This document shows, one piece after another, positions 33,304-40,398 of a DNA stretch of 40,398 bases (its first letter is position 1; the number at the start of each line of letters is the position of its first letter). Both the position numbers and the translations under genes were made by a program. Below the pieces are notes generated by a model. The model was given only the letters and a program-made list of their open reading frames with translations, had not been told where the DNA came from and ran no database searches. Origin of the DNA: Chloroflexota bacterium (GTDB lineage: Bacteria; Chloroflexota; Limnocylindria; P2-11E). The stretch is from assembly GCA_005889405.1 (NCBI GenBank), contig VBFY01000007.1, positions 1-40,398 of the forward strand, written 5' to 3'.

Positions 33304-35513
33304 CGCTCGCGAAGAGCACACTGCCCGACATCCTCGAGACGCCCGAATGGCGTGTCGAGGGCCGCGACAAAGTCACCGGTGCGGCGCGCTACGCGGCCGA
33401 CATCACACGGCCCGGCATGCTTCACGCCGCGTTCGTCGGCAGTCCCTTTCCGCACGCGCGCGTTGCATCCGTCGACGTCGAGGCGGCGCGCAAGATGCCT
33501 GGCGTGCGTGCGGTGCTGACCGGCGCCGACGTGCGGCCCGCTCGCTTCGGCCGCCGCTTACAGGACTGGCCGGTGCTCGCGTGGGACCGCGTCCGGTTCA
33601 TCGGCGACCGCGTCGCGGCGGTCGCGGCGGACACGGTCGAGGCGGCCGAGCGCGCGGCGGCCGCGATCGCGGTCGAGTATGAGGAGCTGCCGGCGGTCTT
33701 CGATCCCGAGGCCGCTCTCGCGCCCGACGCTCCGGTGCTGCATCCCGACGCCGCCGAGTACACGTACCTCGGCGGGACGCGGCCACCACGCTCGCACGCC
33801 AACATGCAAGGGCACGTCGTGCACGAGCACGGCGACGTGACCGCGGGATTCGAGGCCGCGGCCGCGGTCTTCGAGCACGAGTTCGTCGTGCCGCGCGTGC
33901 ACCAGGCGTACATCGAGCCGCGCGCGAGCCTGGTGTGGATCGAGGGCGACACCGTGCACGTCGTCACCACCAACAAGGCGCCGTTCGCGCTGCGCGATCA
34001 GATGGCGGTGACGATCGGCGTACCCGCCGCCAAGATCGTCGTCGACACGCCGCACGTCGGCGGTGACTTCGGCGGCAAGGGCCTCTCGCTCGATGAGTTC
34101 GCGCTGTACTTCCTCGCGCGAGCGACGGGCCGGCCGGTGCGCTCGGTGCTCCGCTATGCGGACGAGCTACAGCTCTCGAACACGCGCCACGCCGCGCGCA
34201 TTCGGTTACGCACCGCGGTCGACCCGAACGGCCGCATCACGGCCCATCAGGGGCGCGTCGTGTTCGACGGCGGCGCGTACGCGGCAGGGAAGCCCGTCGC
34301 CGGTCTGCTGCCCGGCGGCCCGACGCTGACGCTCGCTGGCTACCGCGTCCCAGCGGCGCGCGTCGAGGCGGTCGCGGTGTACACGAACACGCTCCCGGCG
34401 GGCCACGCGCGCGCGCCGAGCCAGCCGCAGCACACCTTCGCCGCCGAGTCGCATCTCGACCTCATCGCGCATGCGATGCAGATCGATCCGGTCGAACTGC
34501 GGGTGCGCAACGCCATCCGCGCCGGCGAGACCGACGTGGAGGGGAACGTATGGCACGACTCGCAGGCGCAGCGCGTCATCGCGACCTTGCTCGCTGCGTC
34601 GCAGTGGGGCGGCACGGTCGGACTCGACCACGGCCGCGGCGTCGCTTTCTCGGCGCGTCACGTCGGCCGCGGCAAGACGTCGCTGACGCTCACGCTCGCG
34701 GCCGATGGCTCGCTCGAGGTCCTGACCGGCGTCGCGGATCAGGGTGGCGGGGCGCACACGATGATCCAGCGCGTCGTCGCGCGCGAGCTCGGCGTCGATG
34801 TCGCGCGCGTCCACGTCCGACGCGGCGACACCGGTCACGCGAATGTCGACCCCGGCGTTGGCGGTAGCCGGGTAACGCCGGTCGCGGGCAACGCAGCGGT
34901 CGACGCGGCACGCAAGCTCAAAGCACGTCTTGGTGAGCTCGTCCTCACGCTGGACGACGCGGCGCGCACCGCCGCACCGCTCGCCGTCACCGGAGAGGGC
35001 GAGCAGAACGAGCATGTCTTTGGCACGTACGCGTACTCGGTCGAGGTGTCGGTGGATCGCGCGACGGGGTGCTTCCGTGTCGTCGACGCGGTGCTCGTCG
35101 CGGACGTCGGCACGGTGATCAACCCCGTCGCCGTGCGCGGGCAGCTGGAAGGCGGTTTCGTGTTCGGTCTCGGTCAGGCCGTGATGGAGGAGCTGCGTCT
35201 CGATGACGGTCGCGTGACGACGACGAACCTCGGCGACTACAAGATCCCCACCATCGCCGACGCACCGTCGCTGCGCCTCGTGCTCATCACCGACGCGCCG
35301 GGGCCCGGCCCGTTCGGCGCGAAGTCGGCGGGCGAGCTAGCGAATCCCGCCGTGGGCGCGGCGATCGCGAACGCGATCGACGCCGCCGTCGGCGCGCGCG
35401 TTATGTCGCTGCCCATCACTGCGGAGAAGGTGCGCGCCGAGCTCGCGAAGCGCGAGGGCTACGCGCCCACGTCGCCCGACGGTACGGCCGATAGCACGGC
35501 GGGTCGTCGCTAG
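33300..35513 (+). CDS. Molybdenum hydroxylase large subunit (xanthine dehydrogenase family)
   Basis: A 737-residue molybdopterin-binding catalytic subunit. The domain order is normal: the a/b hammerhead from PEWRVEGRDKVTGAARYAADI (about residue 14), then the cofactor-binding region with HVGGDFGGKGLSLDEF (about 250). The catalytic glutamate is probably in FGAKSAGELANP near residue 680. The active-site loop reads GHARAPSQPQHTFAAE. It lacks the AYxCSFR motif of form I CO dehydrogenase, so CO oxidation is unlikely. A hydroxylase of N-heterocyclic or aromatic acyl-CoA substrates fits better. The GTG start overlaps the CoxG-like stop (GTGA), and the gene is followed by di-iron and CoA-ligase genes. 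Confidence 0.9.
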   Translation: MTLAKSTLPDILETPEWRVEGRDKVTGAARYAADITRPGMLHAAFVGSPFPHARVASVDVEAARKMPGVRAVLTGADVRPARFGRRLQDWPVLAWDRVRFIGDRVAAVAADTVEAAERAAAAIAVEYEELPAVFDPEAALAPDAPVLHPDAAEYTYLGGTRPPRSHANMQGHVVHEHGDVTAGFEAAAAVFEHEFVVPRVHQAYIEPRASLVWIEGDTVHVVTTNKAPFALRDQMAVTIGVPAAKIVVDTPHVGGDFGGKGLSLDEFALYFLARATGRPVRSVLRYADELQLSNTRHAARIRLRTAVDPNGRITAHQGRVVFDGGAYAAGKPVAGLLPGGPTLTLAGYRVPAARVEAVAVYTNTLPAGHARAPSQPQHTFAAESHLDLIAHAMQIDPVELRVRNAIRAGETDVEGNVWHDSQAQRVIATLLAASQWGGTVGLDHGRGVAFSARHVGRGKTSLTLTLAADGSLEVLTGVADQGGGAHTMIQRVVARELGVDVARVHVRRGDTGHANVDPGVGGSRVTPVAGNAAVDAARKLKARLGELVLTLDDAARTAAPLAVTGEGEQNEHVFGTYAYSVEVSVDRATGCFRVVDAVLVADVGTVINPVAVRGQLEGGFVFGLGQAVMEELRLDDGRVTTTNLGDYKIPTIADAPSLRLVLITDAPGPGPFGAKSAGELANPAVGAAIANAIDAAVGARVMSLPITAEKVRAELAKREGYAPTSPDGTADSTAGRR

Positions 35514-35535
35514 TATTCGGACCACCGTTCGGAGG
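35511..35535 (+). promoter_or_regulatory. Candidate promoter -10 (TAGTAT) overlapping a stop codon, plus RBS
   Basis: TAGTAT at 35511-35516 includes the stop codon of the molybdenum hydroxylase gene. GGAGG at 35531-35535 lies four bases before ATG 35540. The upstream string GTCGCTAGTAT is identical to that before the M19 dipeptidase gene. Confidence 0.45.
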
Positions 35536-35539
35536 CGCC

Positions 35540-36262
35540 ATGTCGCAGTTCAACGACAAGGTCTCGCCCAAAGACTTTGGCAAGATGCCGCCCGAATACA
35601 AGGATCTGCTCATCCGCCTGCTCACGATCCAGGCGGACTGCGAGATCGGCGGGCCGCACATCTACGTCGACCACTGGACCCTCCGCGCGCCGACGGTCGA
35701 CGACCAGTGGCGAGTCGCGCGGATCGCGTCGGAGGAGATCGATCACTGCCGCAAGATGCTGCGCCTCCTCAATCTCGTCGCCGTCGACCGTTCCGACATC
35801 CTCGAGCGGCCGCGAAGCAAACGTGAGGTCGATGCCTTCAAAGAAGATATGCCGACCTGGGCCGACTTCGCCGCGTTCGGGTTCCTCATCGACAAGGTGG
35901 GTCAGTATCAGCTCGAGGAGATGGTCGGCTCGACGTTCGCCGCGATCGACGACACGCTGCCGATCATCCTGCGCGAGGAGAAGGGCCACGTCGCCTACGG
36001 GGAGCAGCAGCTCCAGAAGCTCATCGACAGCGGGACCGCGGGTAAAGAGCAGGCGCAGGCTGCGATCTCGAAGTGGTATGGCATCGGCCTGGACATGTTC
36101 GGCAAGTCCGGGTCGTCGCGCACCGAGCGCTACCTCGAGTGGGGCCTGAAGCGCCGCACGAACGAGGAAGCTCGCCGCCAGTACATCGCCGAGATGGAGC
36201 CGAAGATCGCCGCGCTGGGTCTCGTTGTACCGGATCGTCTGCTAGGCAGGAAGTACCTCTAG
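35540..36262 (+). CDS. PaaA/BoxB-like di-iron protein, short form
   Basis: A 240-residue ferritin-like protein of the phenylacetate-catabolic PaaA/PaaC family. A full di-iron ligand set is seen: Glu35 (QADCE), Glu66 and His69 (EEIDH), Asp118 (LIDKVGQYQL), Glu147 and His150 (REEKGH). It is homologous to the longer BoxB-like protein at 27142; IDKVGQYQL and ILREEKGH match IDRVGKYQL and MLREEAFH. It shares the aspartate and both ExxH sites. It is likely to be an oxygenase or oxidase acting on an aromatic acyl-CoA, since a CoA-ligase gene follows after 13 bases. It could alternatively be a structural partner subunit. Confidence 0.78.
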   Translation: MSQFNDKVSPKDFGKMPPEYKDLLIRLLTIQADCEIGGPHIYVDHWTLRAPTVDDQWRVARIASEEIDHCRKMLRLLNLVAVDRSDILERPRSKREVDAFKEDMPTWADFAAFGFLIDKVGQYQLEEMVGSTFAAIDDTLPIILREEKGHVAYGEQQLQKLIDSGTAGKEQAQAAISKWYGIGLDMFGKSGSSRTERYLEWGLKRRTNEEARRQYIAEMEPKIAALGLVVPDRLLGRKYL

Positions 36263-36275
36263 CGGATCTCAGCGT

Positions 36276-37826
36276 GTGACGGCCGAACACTTCAACCTTT
36301 CGGAAGCTCTCCTCGACGTTCACCTCGCCGCGGGTCGCGGCGATCGTCCGGCACTGCGCTGCGAGGGCGTGACGCAGAGCTACCGCGACGTCTCGCGGCT
36401 CGTCGCGCGCGCGGGCAATGCGCTGTGCTCGCTCGGGGTCGAGGTCGAGGACCGCGTCGCACTGCTGCTTCCCGACTCACCGGAGTTCGTCGCGATGTTC
36501 CTCGGCGCGATCCGCATCGGCGCCGTGCCGGTGACGCTCTCGACCTACCTCACGCGCGACGATTACGCGGAGCTGCTCGCCGACTGCCGCGCGCGAGTGC
36601 TGGTCGCGCACGCGAGCGTGATGCCGCGAATCGCGCCGATCCGTAGCGACTTGCGGCACCTGCGGAACGTCGTCATCGCCGGCGGAGATCCCGGCGACGA
36701 CATCGGCTACGACGACATCAGGCGGGCGCAGCCGGACGAGCTCGCACCGGAAGCGACGACCGCGGACGACATGGCGTTCTGGCAGTACTCCAGCGGCACG
36801 ACCGGGCGGCCCAAAGCCGTCGTGCACCTGCACGGCCCGGCGATCGCCCCCGCCGATCTGCACGGCACCCACGTCGTGGGGATGAACGCCGATGACCGCG
36901 TGCTCAGCGTGGCGAAGCTCTTCTTCTCGTACGGCCTCGGCGCATCGCTGCTCATCCCGTTCCGGCACGGCGCGTCTTCGATCCTGGTGCCCGGCCGCCC
37001 CGAGCCGCGTCTGGTGTTCGAGACGATCGCGCGCGAGCGGCCGACGCTCCTCTACGCGGTGCCGACCGCGTACGCCGCGCTGCTCGCTGTTCCGGAGAGC
37101 CACGACCTGTCCTCGCTGCGCCGCTGCATCTCCGCGGGAGAGTCGCTGCCGGCGCCGCTCTACGAGCGCTGGCGCGCGCGGTTCGGTCTCGAGATCCTCG
37201 ACGGCATCGGATCGACCGAGATCGGCTACATCGCCATCTCGAACTTCCCCGGTCGCGCGCGGCCCGGCACGTCGGGCCAGGTCATCCCGGGCTACGAGGC
37301 GCGCGTGCAGCGCGCCGACGGCGAGCCCGCCGCGATCGGCGAGGTCGGCGATCTGCTGGTGCGCGGGCCCTCGACCGCGGCCTTCTACTGGCGACAGCGC
37401 GCGGCGACGAAGCACACCTTCCGCGGAGAGTGGGTGTTCACCGGCGACCGCTACTCGGCGGACGCGGACGGCTACTACACCAACCACGGCCGGTCGGACG
37501 ATCTGCTCCGCGTGAGCGGCCACTGGGTCTCACCGCTCGAGGTCGAGTCAGTTCTGTTGCGTCACGCGGCGGTGCGCGAGTGCGCGGTGGTCGCGCGGGC
37601 CGACGGCGACGGCCTCATCAAGCCGTGCGCGTACGTCGTCTGCGCCGAGGGCGCGACTGCGGCAGCCGCACTCGCCGATGAGCTCAAGGCATTCGTGAAG
37701 GATTCGCTCGCGCCCTACAAATACCCGCGCTGGGTGGAGTTCATCCCCGAGCTCCCCAAGACCTCGACCGGCAAGATCCAACGCTTCAAATTGCGTTCCA
37801 GTCGTCTCGCAGATCATCCAACCTGA
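36276..37826 (+). CDS. Benzoate-CoA-ligase-family AMP-forming ligase
   Basis: A 516-residue adenylate-forming enzyme that would activate a carboxylic acid to its CoA thioester. Core motifs are complete: FWQYSSGTTGRPKAVVH (phosphate loop), LDGIGSTEIGYI, the hinge GRSDDLLRVSGHWVSP, and the catalytic lysine in PKTSTGKIQRFKLR. KLFFSYGLGASLLIPF and the overall pattern match benzoate/4-hydroxybenzoate-CoA ligases better than acetyl-CoA synthetases. The start is GTG 36276, with an alternative GTG two bases earlier out of frame. Downstream of the PaaA/BoxB-like gene, it points to CoA-dependent aromatic acid degradation. Its end overlaps the convergent minus-strand gene by about 40 bases. Confidence 0.87.
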   Translation: MTAEHFNLSEALLDVHLAAGRGDRPALRCEGVTQSYRDVSRLVARAGNALCSLGVEVEDRVALLLPDSPEFVAMFLGAIRIGAVPVTLSTYLTRDDYAELLADCRARVLVAHASVMPRIAPIRSDLRHLRNVVIAGGDPGDDIGYDDIRRAQPDELAPEATTADDMAFWQYSSGTTGRPKAVVHLHGPAIAPADLHGTHVVGMNADDRVLSVAKLFFSYGLGASLLIPFRHGASSILVPGRPEPRLVFETIARERPTLLYAVPTAYAALLAVPESHDLSSLRRCISAGESLPAPLYERWRARFGLEILDGIGSTEIGYIAISNFPGRARPGTSGQVIPGYEARVQRADGEPAAIGEVGDLLVRGPSTAAFYWRQRAATKHTFRGEWVFTGDRYSADADGYYTNHGRSDDLLRVSGHWVSPLEVESVLLRHAAVRECAVVARADGDGLIKPCAYVVCAEGATAAAALADELKAFVKDSLAPYKYPRWVEFIPELPKTSTGKIQRFKLRSSRLADHPT

Positions 37827-38307
37827 ACCAACTGCGATCGGGAAGCAGATCAAAGCCCGACGGCGGCTGACCATTGCCGCATAACGAGGCTCCCCAATCG
37901 CTAGCGATACGGCCGTCAGCGCGGAAGGCTCGCACGGCCCACTCGCAGTAGTCGGCGCCGATGGACACCATCGGGCCCAGGTAGGCAACGACCCAGACCA
38001 GCGCGTCTCGATCAGTCCTGTCAACGTAGCCGAGGCCGGGCGTGATGGCGAACAGTCGGTCCGCCTCTCCATAGGTCACGAGCTTCGTTTCGACGTGCGT
38101 CCACGCGACCTTGCCGCTCACCGTCGCGTCGGAGGCAGCGCGCTCGATCGCCTGCTGGCGTGTCAACGTGAGCGGTACGGTTGGAGACGAGCTCCAGACC
38201 ATGGAGAAGGTGATCGCCGCGACGAGCGCGAGCGGCACGAATAGGAGCCTCCGCACCTGGTGAGTATCCGGCGAACGCCTGTGGAGGTGGTGGTACGTGA
38301 CCTGCAT
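37786..38307 (-). CDS. Hypothetical membrane-anchored protein
   Basis: A 173-residue protein of no recognised family. One N-terminal membrane helix (VRRLLFVPLALVAAITFSMVW, about residues 18-38) is followed by an extracytoplasmic domain. That domain starts with a PepSY-like pattern (LTRQQAIERAASDATVSGKVAWTHVE) and carries two cysteines (YCEWAVRAF and SLCGNGQ) that could form a disulfide. ATG 38307 is chosen because GGAGG stands six bases before it; ATG 38331 has no RBS. The 3' end overlaps the end of the CoA-ligase gene. Base composition looks less GC-rich than the ligase gene. Confidence 0.65.
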   Translation of the reverse strand: MQVTYHHLHRRSPDTHQVRRLLFVPLALVAAITFSMVWSSSPTVPLTLTRQQAIERAASDATVSGKVAWTHVETKLVTYGEADRLFAITPGLGYVDRTDRDALVWVVAYLGPMVSIGADYCEWAVRAFRADGRIASDWGASLCGNGQPPSGFDLLPDRSWFRLDDLRDDWNAI

Positions 38308-38342
38308 GGAGAGCCTCCGGAAGCTCGCCATGGAGGTTTCGC

Positions 38343-38471
38343 ATGGAACAGAGCAATTCGTCCGGGATCATGGCCGTGATGGTGGTCGCGCTCGTCGCGA
38401 TCGTCGTCGTCTTCCTGCTCGTGAGTGGCGTTCTCGCGCCGCAGGGCAGCGGGATCAACATCCACCTCTAG
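38343..38471 (+). CDS. Small one-helix membrane protein, 42 residues
   Basis: ATG 38343 has a good GGAGG (38332-38336) six bases upstream. The frame encodes a short polar N-terminus (MEQSNSSG), one strongly hydrophobic helix (IMAVMVVALVAIVVVFLLVSGVL) and a polar tail ending in GINIHL before TAG. It matches no family I recognise. It is divergent from the membrane-anchored gene at 38307, with only 35 bases between the two start codons. A hairpin follows directly. The RBS, helix and terminator together make it a credible gene despite its size. Confidence 0.6.
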   Translation: MEQSNSSGIMAVMVVALVAIVVVFLLVSGVLAPQGSGINIHL

Positions 38472-38477
38472 CCGCGG

Positions 38478-38509
38478 CGCGCGGGCGGGCCTCGCAGCCC
38501 ACCCGCGCG
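38478..38509. terminator. GC-rich hairpin between converging genes
   Basis: CGCGCGGGCGGG (38478-38489) and CCCACCCGCGCG (38498-38509) can pair with one mismatch around an eight-base loop. It sits between the end of the 42-residue gene and the end of the minus-strand binding-protein gene. It could serve both directions. Confidence 0.5.
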
Positions 38510-38516
38510 GTCTGGC

Positions 38517-39602
38517 TCAAGGGCACTCGCCCGCATAGCGGGTGTCACCGAATTCAGCGAACGTGATGGCCTGCTTGGTGAGCTGGTACGTCACCGCGAT
38601 GTTCATCTCGACGTCGAAGCCGGACTTCGATAGGCAGCCCGTCCCGTAGCCAGGCTTGATCCGTTCGATGAGCTTCACGACCAGCGGCCGGTCGAGCCCT
38701 GCGAACTGTTCCGCGGTCTTCGTGTTCTTCAGTACCGTATCGGCCAGCGTGTCCGCGGTGCTCGCCTTGATGAACGCCAGGGCCTTCTGGTGTGCGGTGA
38801 CCATGCGCTTCACGAGATCGGGCTTTGACGCGATCACGTCCTCGCGTGTCATGAGCGCGAACCCGAGCGCGTGATCGGATCCGACCCACTCCTGATGCGC
38901 TTTCGGGTCCCAGATCGACACGAGGGCGAAGCCAGCCGCGGTCTCGAGCACGCGGCTCGTGATCGGCTCCCACGAGCTGATCGCGTCCACCTTGCCGCTC
39001 TGCAGCGCGGTGTAGATGACGCTTGGATCGCCGCCGAGTGTGACGATGTTCACGTCCTTGTCGGGAGTGAGGCCGGCCTTCTTCAGGTATACGTTCGCCA
39101 TCGCCCAGGAGCCGGAGCCAGGACCGGTGACCCCGATGTTCATGCCCTTCAGGTCGGCGACCGTCTTGACCTTGTCCTTCAGCTGCGTGCGCACAAGCAG
39201 GCTGAAGATCTCCCGGTCGTAGGTGGAGACGACGGCCTTCCAAGGTGAGCCCGCGAGCCGGGCGATCGGGTCGTGCACGAATGCGAACAGCCCGAAGTCG
39301 TACTCCTTGGCGATCACCGCTGCGCGCAGTGTCCCGCTCGAGCCGAGCACCACATCCGTGACTTCGATGTTCTCCTCGCCGAAGTAGTCCTTCGCATACC
39401 CGACGAGCGTCGCGAGGTTGAGCTCCGTCGACAGGACGCTGGTCAGCTTCACCTGATCCTTCGGCGGCCGGGGCGTCGCGGACGCACCGGGGCTGGCCGC
39501 TGTCGTTGCCGAGGGCGCCGCGGCGGGTGCCGGGCCGCAAGCGCCAAGGAGCAGCGTGGCTGTGAGTGGGAACGCGAGAGCTACGCGGATGTCTACGAAC
39601 AT
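38517..39602 (-). CDS. NMT1/SsuA-like ABC substrate-binding lipoprotein
   Basis: A 361-residue solute-binding protein. The signal peptide ends in Leu-Gly-Ala-Cys near residue 22, followed by an Ala/Ser/Thr/Pro linker. The class motif is VKTVADLKGMNIGVTGPGSGSWAM, with EKY-type lobe segments before it (AKDYFGEENIEVTDVVLGSSG) and DAISSWEPITSRVLE later. Its ATG at 39602 has a strong AGGAGGAGG site. It lies 17 bases after the permease gene on the same strand, so it is the second visible gene of this importer operon. The ligand cannot be named; nitrate-, sulfonate- and pyrimidine-type systems share this fold. Confidence 0.9.
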   Translation of the reverse strand: MFVDIRVALAFPLTATLLLGACGPAPAAAPSATTAASPGASATPRPPKDQVKLTSVLSTELNLATLVGYAKDYFGEENIEVTDVVLGSSGTLRAAVIAKEYDFGLFAFVHDPIARLAGSPWKAVVSTYDREIFSLLVRTQLKDKVKTVADLKGMNIGVTGPGSGSWAMANVYLKKAGLTPDKDVNIVTLGGDPSVIYTALQSGKVDAISSWEPITSRVLETAAGFALVSIWDPKAHQEWVGSDHALGFALMTREDVIASKPDLVKRMVTAHQKALAFIKASTADTLADTVLKNTKTAEQFAGLDRPLVVKLIERIKPGYGTGCLSKSGFDVEMNIAVTYQLTKQAITFAEFGDTRYAGECP

Positions 39603-39619
39603 GATCGACCTCCTCCTAC

Positions 39620-40398
39620 CTATGCCACCAGTGCCGATGTCGGACGCCAGCGGAGTAGACGGTCCTCGACGCGTTTCGCGAGCTCGACGAGCGTGACGGC
39701 GATCGCCATGAGCAGCAGCAGGATCGCGTACGTGCGGTTCGTGTCCAGCAGGCCAGTGGAGATGGCCATGCGATAACCGAGCCCAGCGGTCGAGCCGACG
39801 AATTCGCCAACGACCGCGCCGGACAGGGCAAAGCTCACGCTCGTTCGGAGCGCCGCGAAGATCCAGCTGAAGACGGATGGCAGGATCACGTGACGCGCCA
39901 GGTCGGAGCGTGTCCCACCCATGACACGCACCGCTTTCACGAGCTCCGGATCCACCGAGCGGATGCCGAGGTACGTGTTGAAGAAGATCACGAAGAAGAC
40001 CGTCAAGAACGCGAGGAAGATCTTCGAGGTGATCCCGAGGCCGAACGCGATGACGAGCACCGGCGCGAGCGCGATGCGCGGGAGGGAGTTGAACGCGATG
40101 AGGACGGGCTCGACCGTGTCCGCGGCGCCGCGCGCGTAGCCCAGGAGCAGCCCGAACGCGACGCCGCCGACGATGCCAAGAGCGAGGCCGATCGAGGTGG
40201 CCTGAAGTGTGGCCGCCAGGTCTTTCGCCAGCAGCCCTGACGCGGCGTACGCCCCGATCTCGGCGACGGCGCGTGACGGCCGCGCCACGATGATGGGCTC
40301 GAGGACCGGCGGAAGGCCGAAGCCGCCGGTCGCGGCTTCCCAGAGCAGGAGCAGCACTGCCACGAAGACCACCCGCCGCAGCGCCAGGCGCCTGCGGC
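39620..40398 (-). CDS. SsuC/TauC-type ABC permease (5' end outside window)
   Basis: Membrane subunit of the NMT1/SsuA-type importer. At least 250 residues are visible. Motifs are SGLLAKDLAATLQATSIGLALGIVGGVAFG, the FNSLPRIALAPVLVIAFGLGITSK segment and the coupling-helix motif AVRVMGGTRSDLARHVILPSVFSWIFAALR. A GTG at 40372 could start the protein. However, the frame continues to the window edge with a basic stretch (RRLALRR) that fits a cytoplasmic N-terminus, so the true start is probably outside. The binding-protein gene follows. The ATPase gene would be further right. Confidence 0.9.
   Translation of the reverse strand, partial: RRRLALRRVVFVAVLLLLWEAATGGFGLPPVLEPIIVARPSRAVAEIGAYAASGLLAKDLAATLQATSIGLALGIVGGVAFGLLLGYARGAADTVEPVLIAFNSLPRIALAPVLVIAFGLGITSKIFLAFLTVFFVIFFNTYLGIRSVDPELVKAVRVMGGTRSDLARHVILPSVFSWIFAALRTSVSFALSGAVVGEFVGSTAGLGYRMAISTGLLDTNRTYAILLLLMAIAVTLVELAKRVEDRLLRWRPTSALVA

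Noticed and set aside
33300-35513. Form I carbon monoxide dehydrogenase large subunit
   Set aside because: The gene order resembles cox, but the active-site loop lacks AYxCSFR and reads GHARAPSQPQ, so CO oxidation is not supported.
1-40398. CRISPR arrays, tRNA/rRNA genes, insertion sequences, prophage genes
   Set aside because: No regularly spaced repeats, no cloverleaf or rRNA-like stretches, and no transposase or integrase motifs were seen. The gaps between genes are too short to hold most of these.

Overview
The window is strongly GC-rich, very compact (no gene-free stretch over 300 bases) and reads as ordinary chromosome of a free-living heterotrophic bacterium. The gene content points to a Terrabacteria lineage, most plausibly Chloroflexota (soil or freshwater type) and less likely Actinobacteriota. 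The supporting features are a fused mannose-1-phosphate guanylyltransferase/PMM-like protein, an LLM-type (F420 or flavin) oxidoreductase, many lipoprotein-type ABC binding proteins, molybdenum hydroxylase genes, and many leaderless starts behind a TAnnnT box. This placement is inference; there is no rRNA or tRNA gene here to test it. No CRISPR array, insertion sequence or phage gene was seen.

Layout. 1-1011: 3' part of an NMT1/SsuA-like binding lipoprotein. 1091-6349: manC/PMM-like fusion, a stand-alone glutaminase-type nitrilase, nadE and an EamA exporter, overlapping one another. 6379-7452: an orphan barstar-like gene and rsmI. 7499-10874: peptide-type ABC binding protein and two permeases, without ATPases. 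10906-17114: M19 dipeptidase, then a translationally coupled run of alpha/beta hydrolase, ATP-grasp ligase, circularly permuted ATP-grasp, GCS2-type carboxylate-amine ligase and DinB protein. This run is the best candidate here for an undescribed peptide- or thiol-like metabolite pathway. 17124-17845: two unknown small genes, convergent. 17863-22603 (minus): DppB-like permease, a DppC-like permease fused through an extra membrane helix to an M28 peptidase, and a second M28 lipoprotein peptidase.

22652-27077 (plus): metG with altered signature motifs, tatD, a DUF4349-like lipoprotein, a GNAT acetyltransferase and a small putative lipoprotein. 27142-29357: a BoxB/PaaA-like di-iron protein and an LLM oxidoreductase. 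29378-31521 (minus): a nucleotidyltransferase and an MFS exporter. 31545-37826 (plus): a three-subunit molybdenum hydroxylase with a CoxG-like protein, a second PaaA/BoxB-like di-iron protein and a benzoate-CoA-ligase-like enzyme. Together with 27142-29357 this suggests CoA-dependent aerobic degradation of an aromatic acid. 37786-38471: an unknown membrane-anchored protein and a 42-residue one-helix protein, divergent. 38517-40398 (minus): a second NMT1/SsuA-like binding lipoprotein and its permease, cut by the window edge.

Two sequence-level themes recur. First, a TAnnnT hexamer lies 7-8 bases before the start codon at seven places, which implies leaderless mRNAs; two sites are back-to-back with overlapping -10 boxes, and one puts the predicted first transcribed codon on CTG. 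Second, neighbouring genes are joined by four-base NTGA stop/start overlaps, mostly GTGA and ATGA, with TTGA and possibly CTGA.
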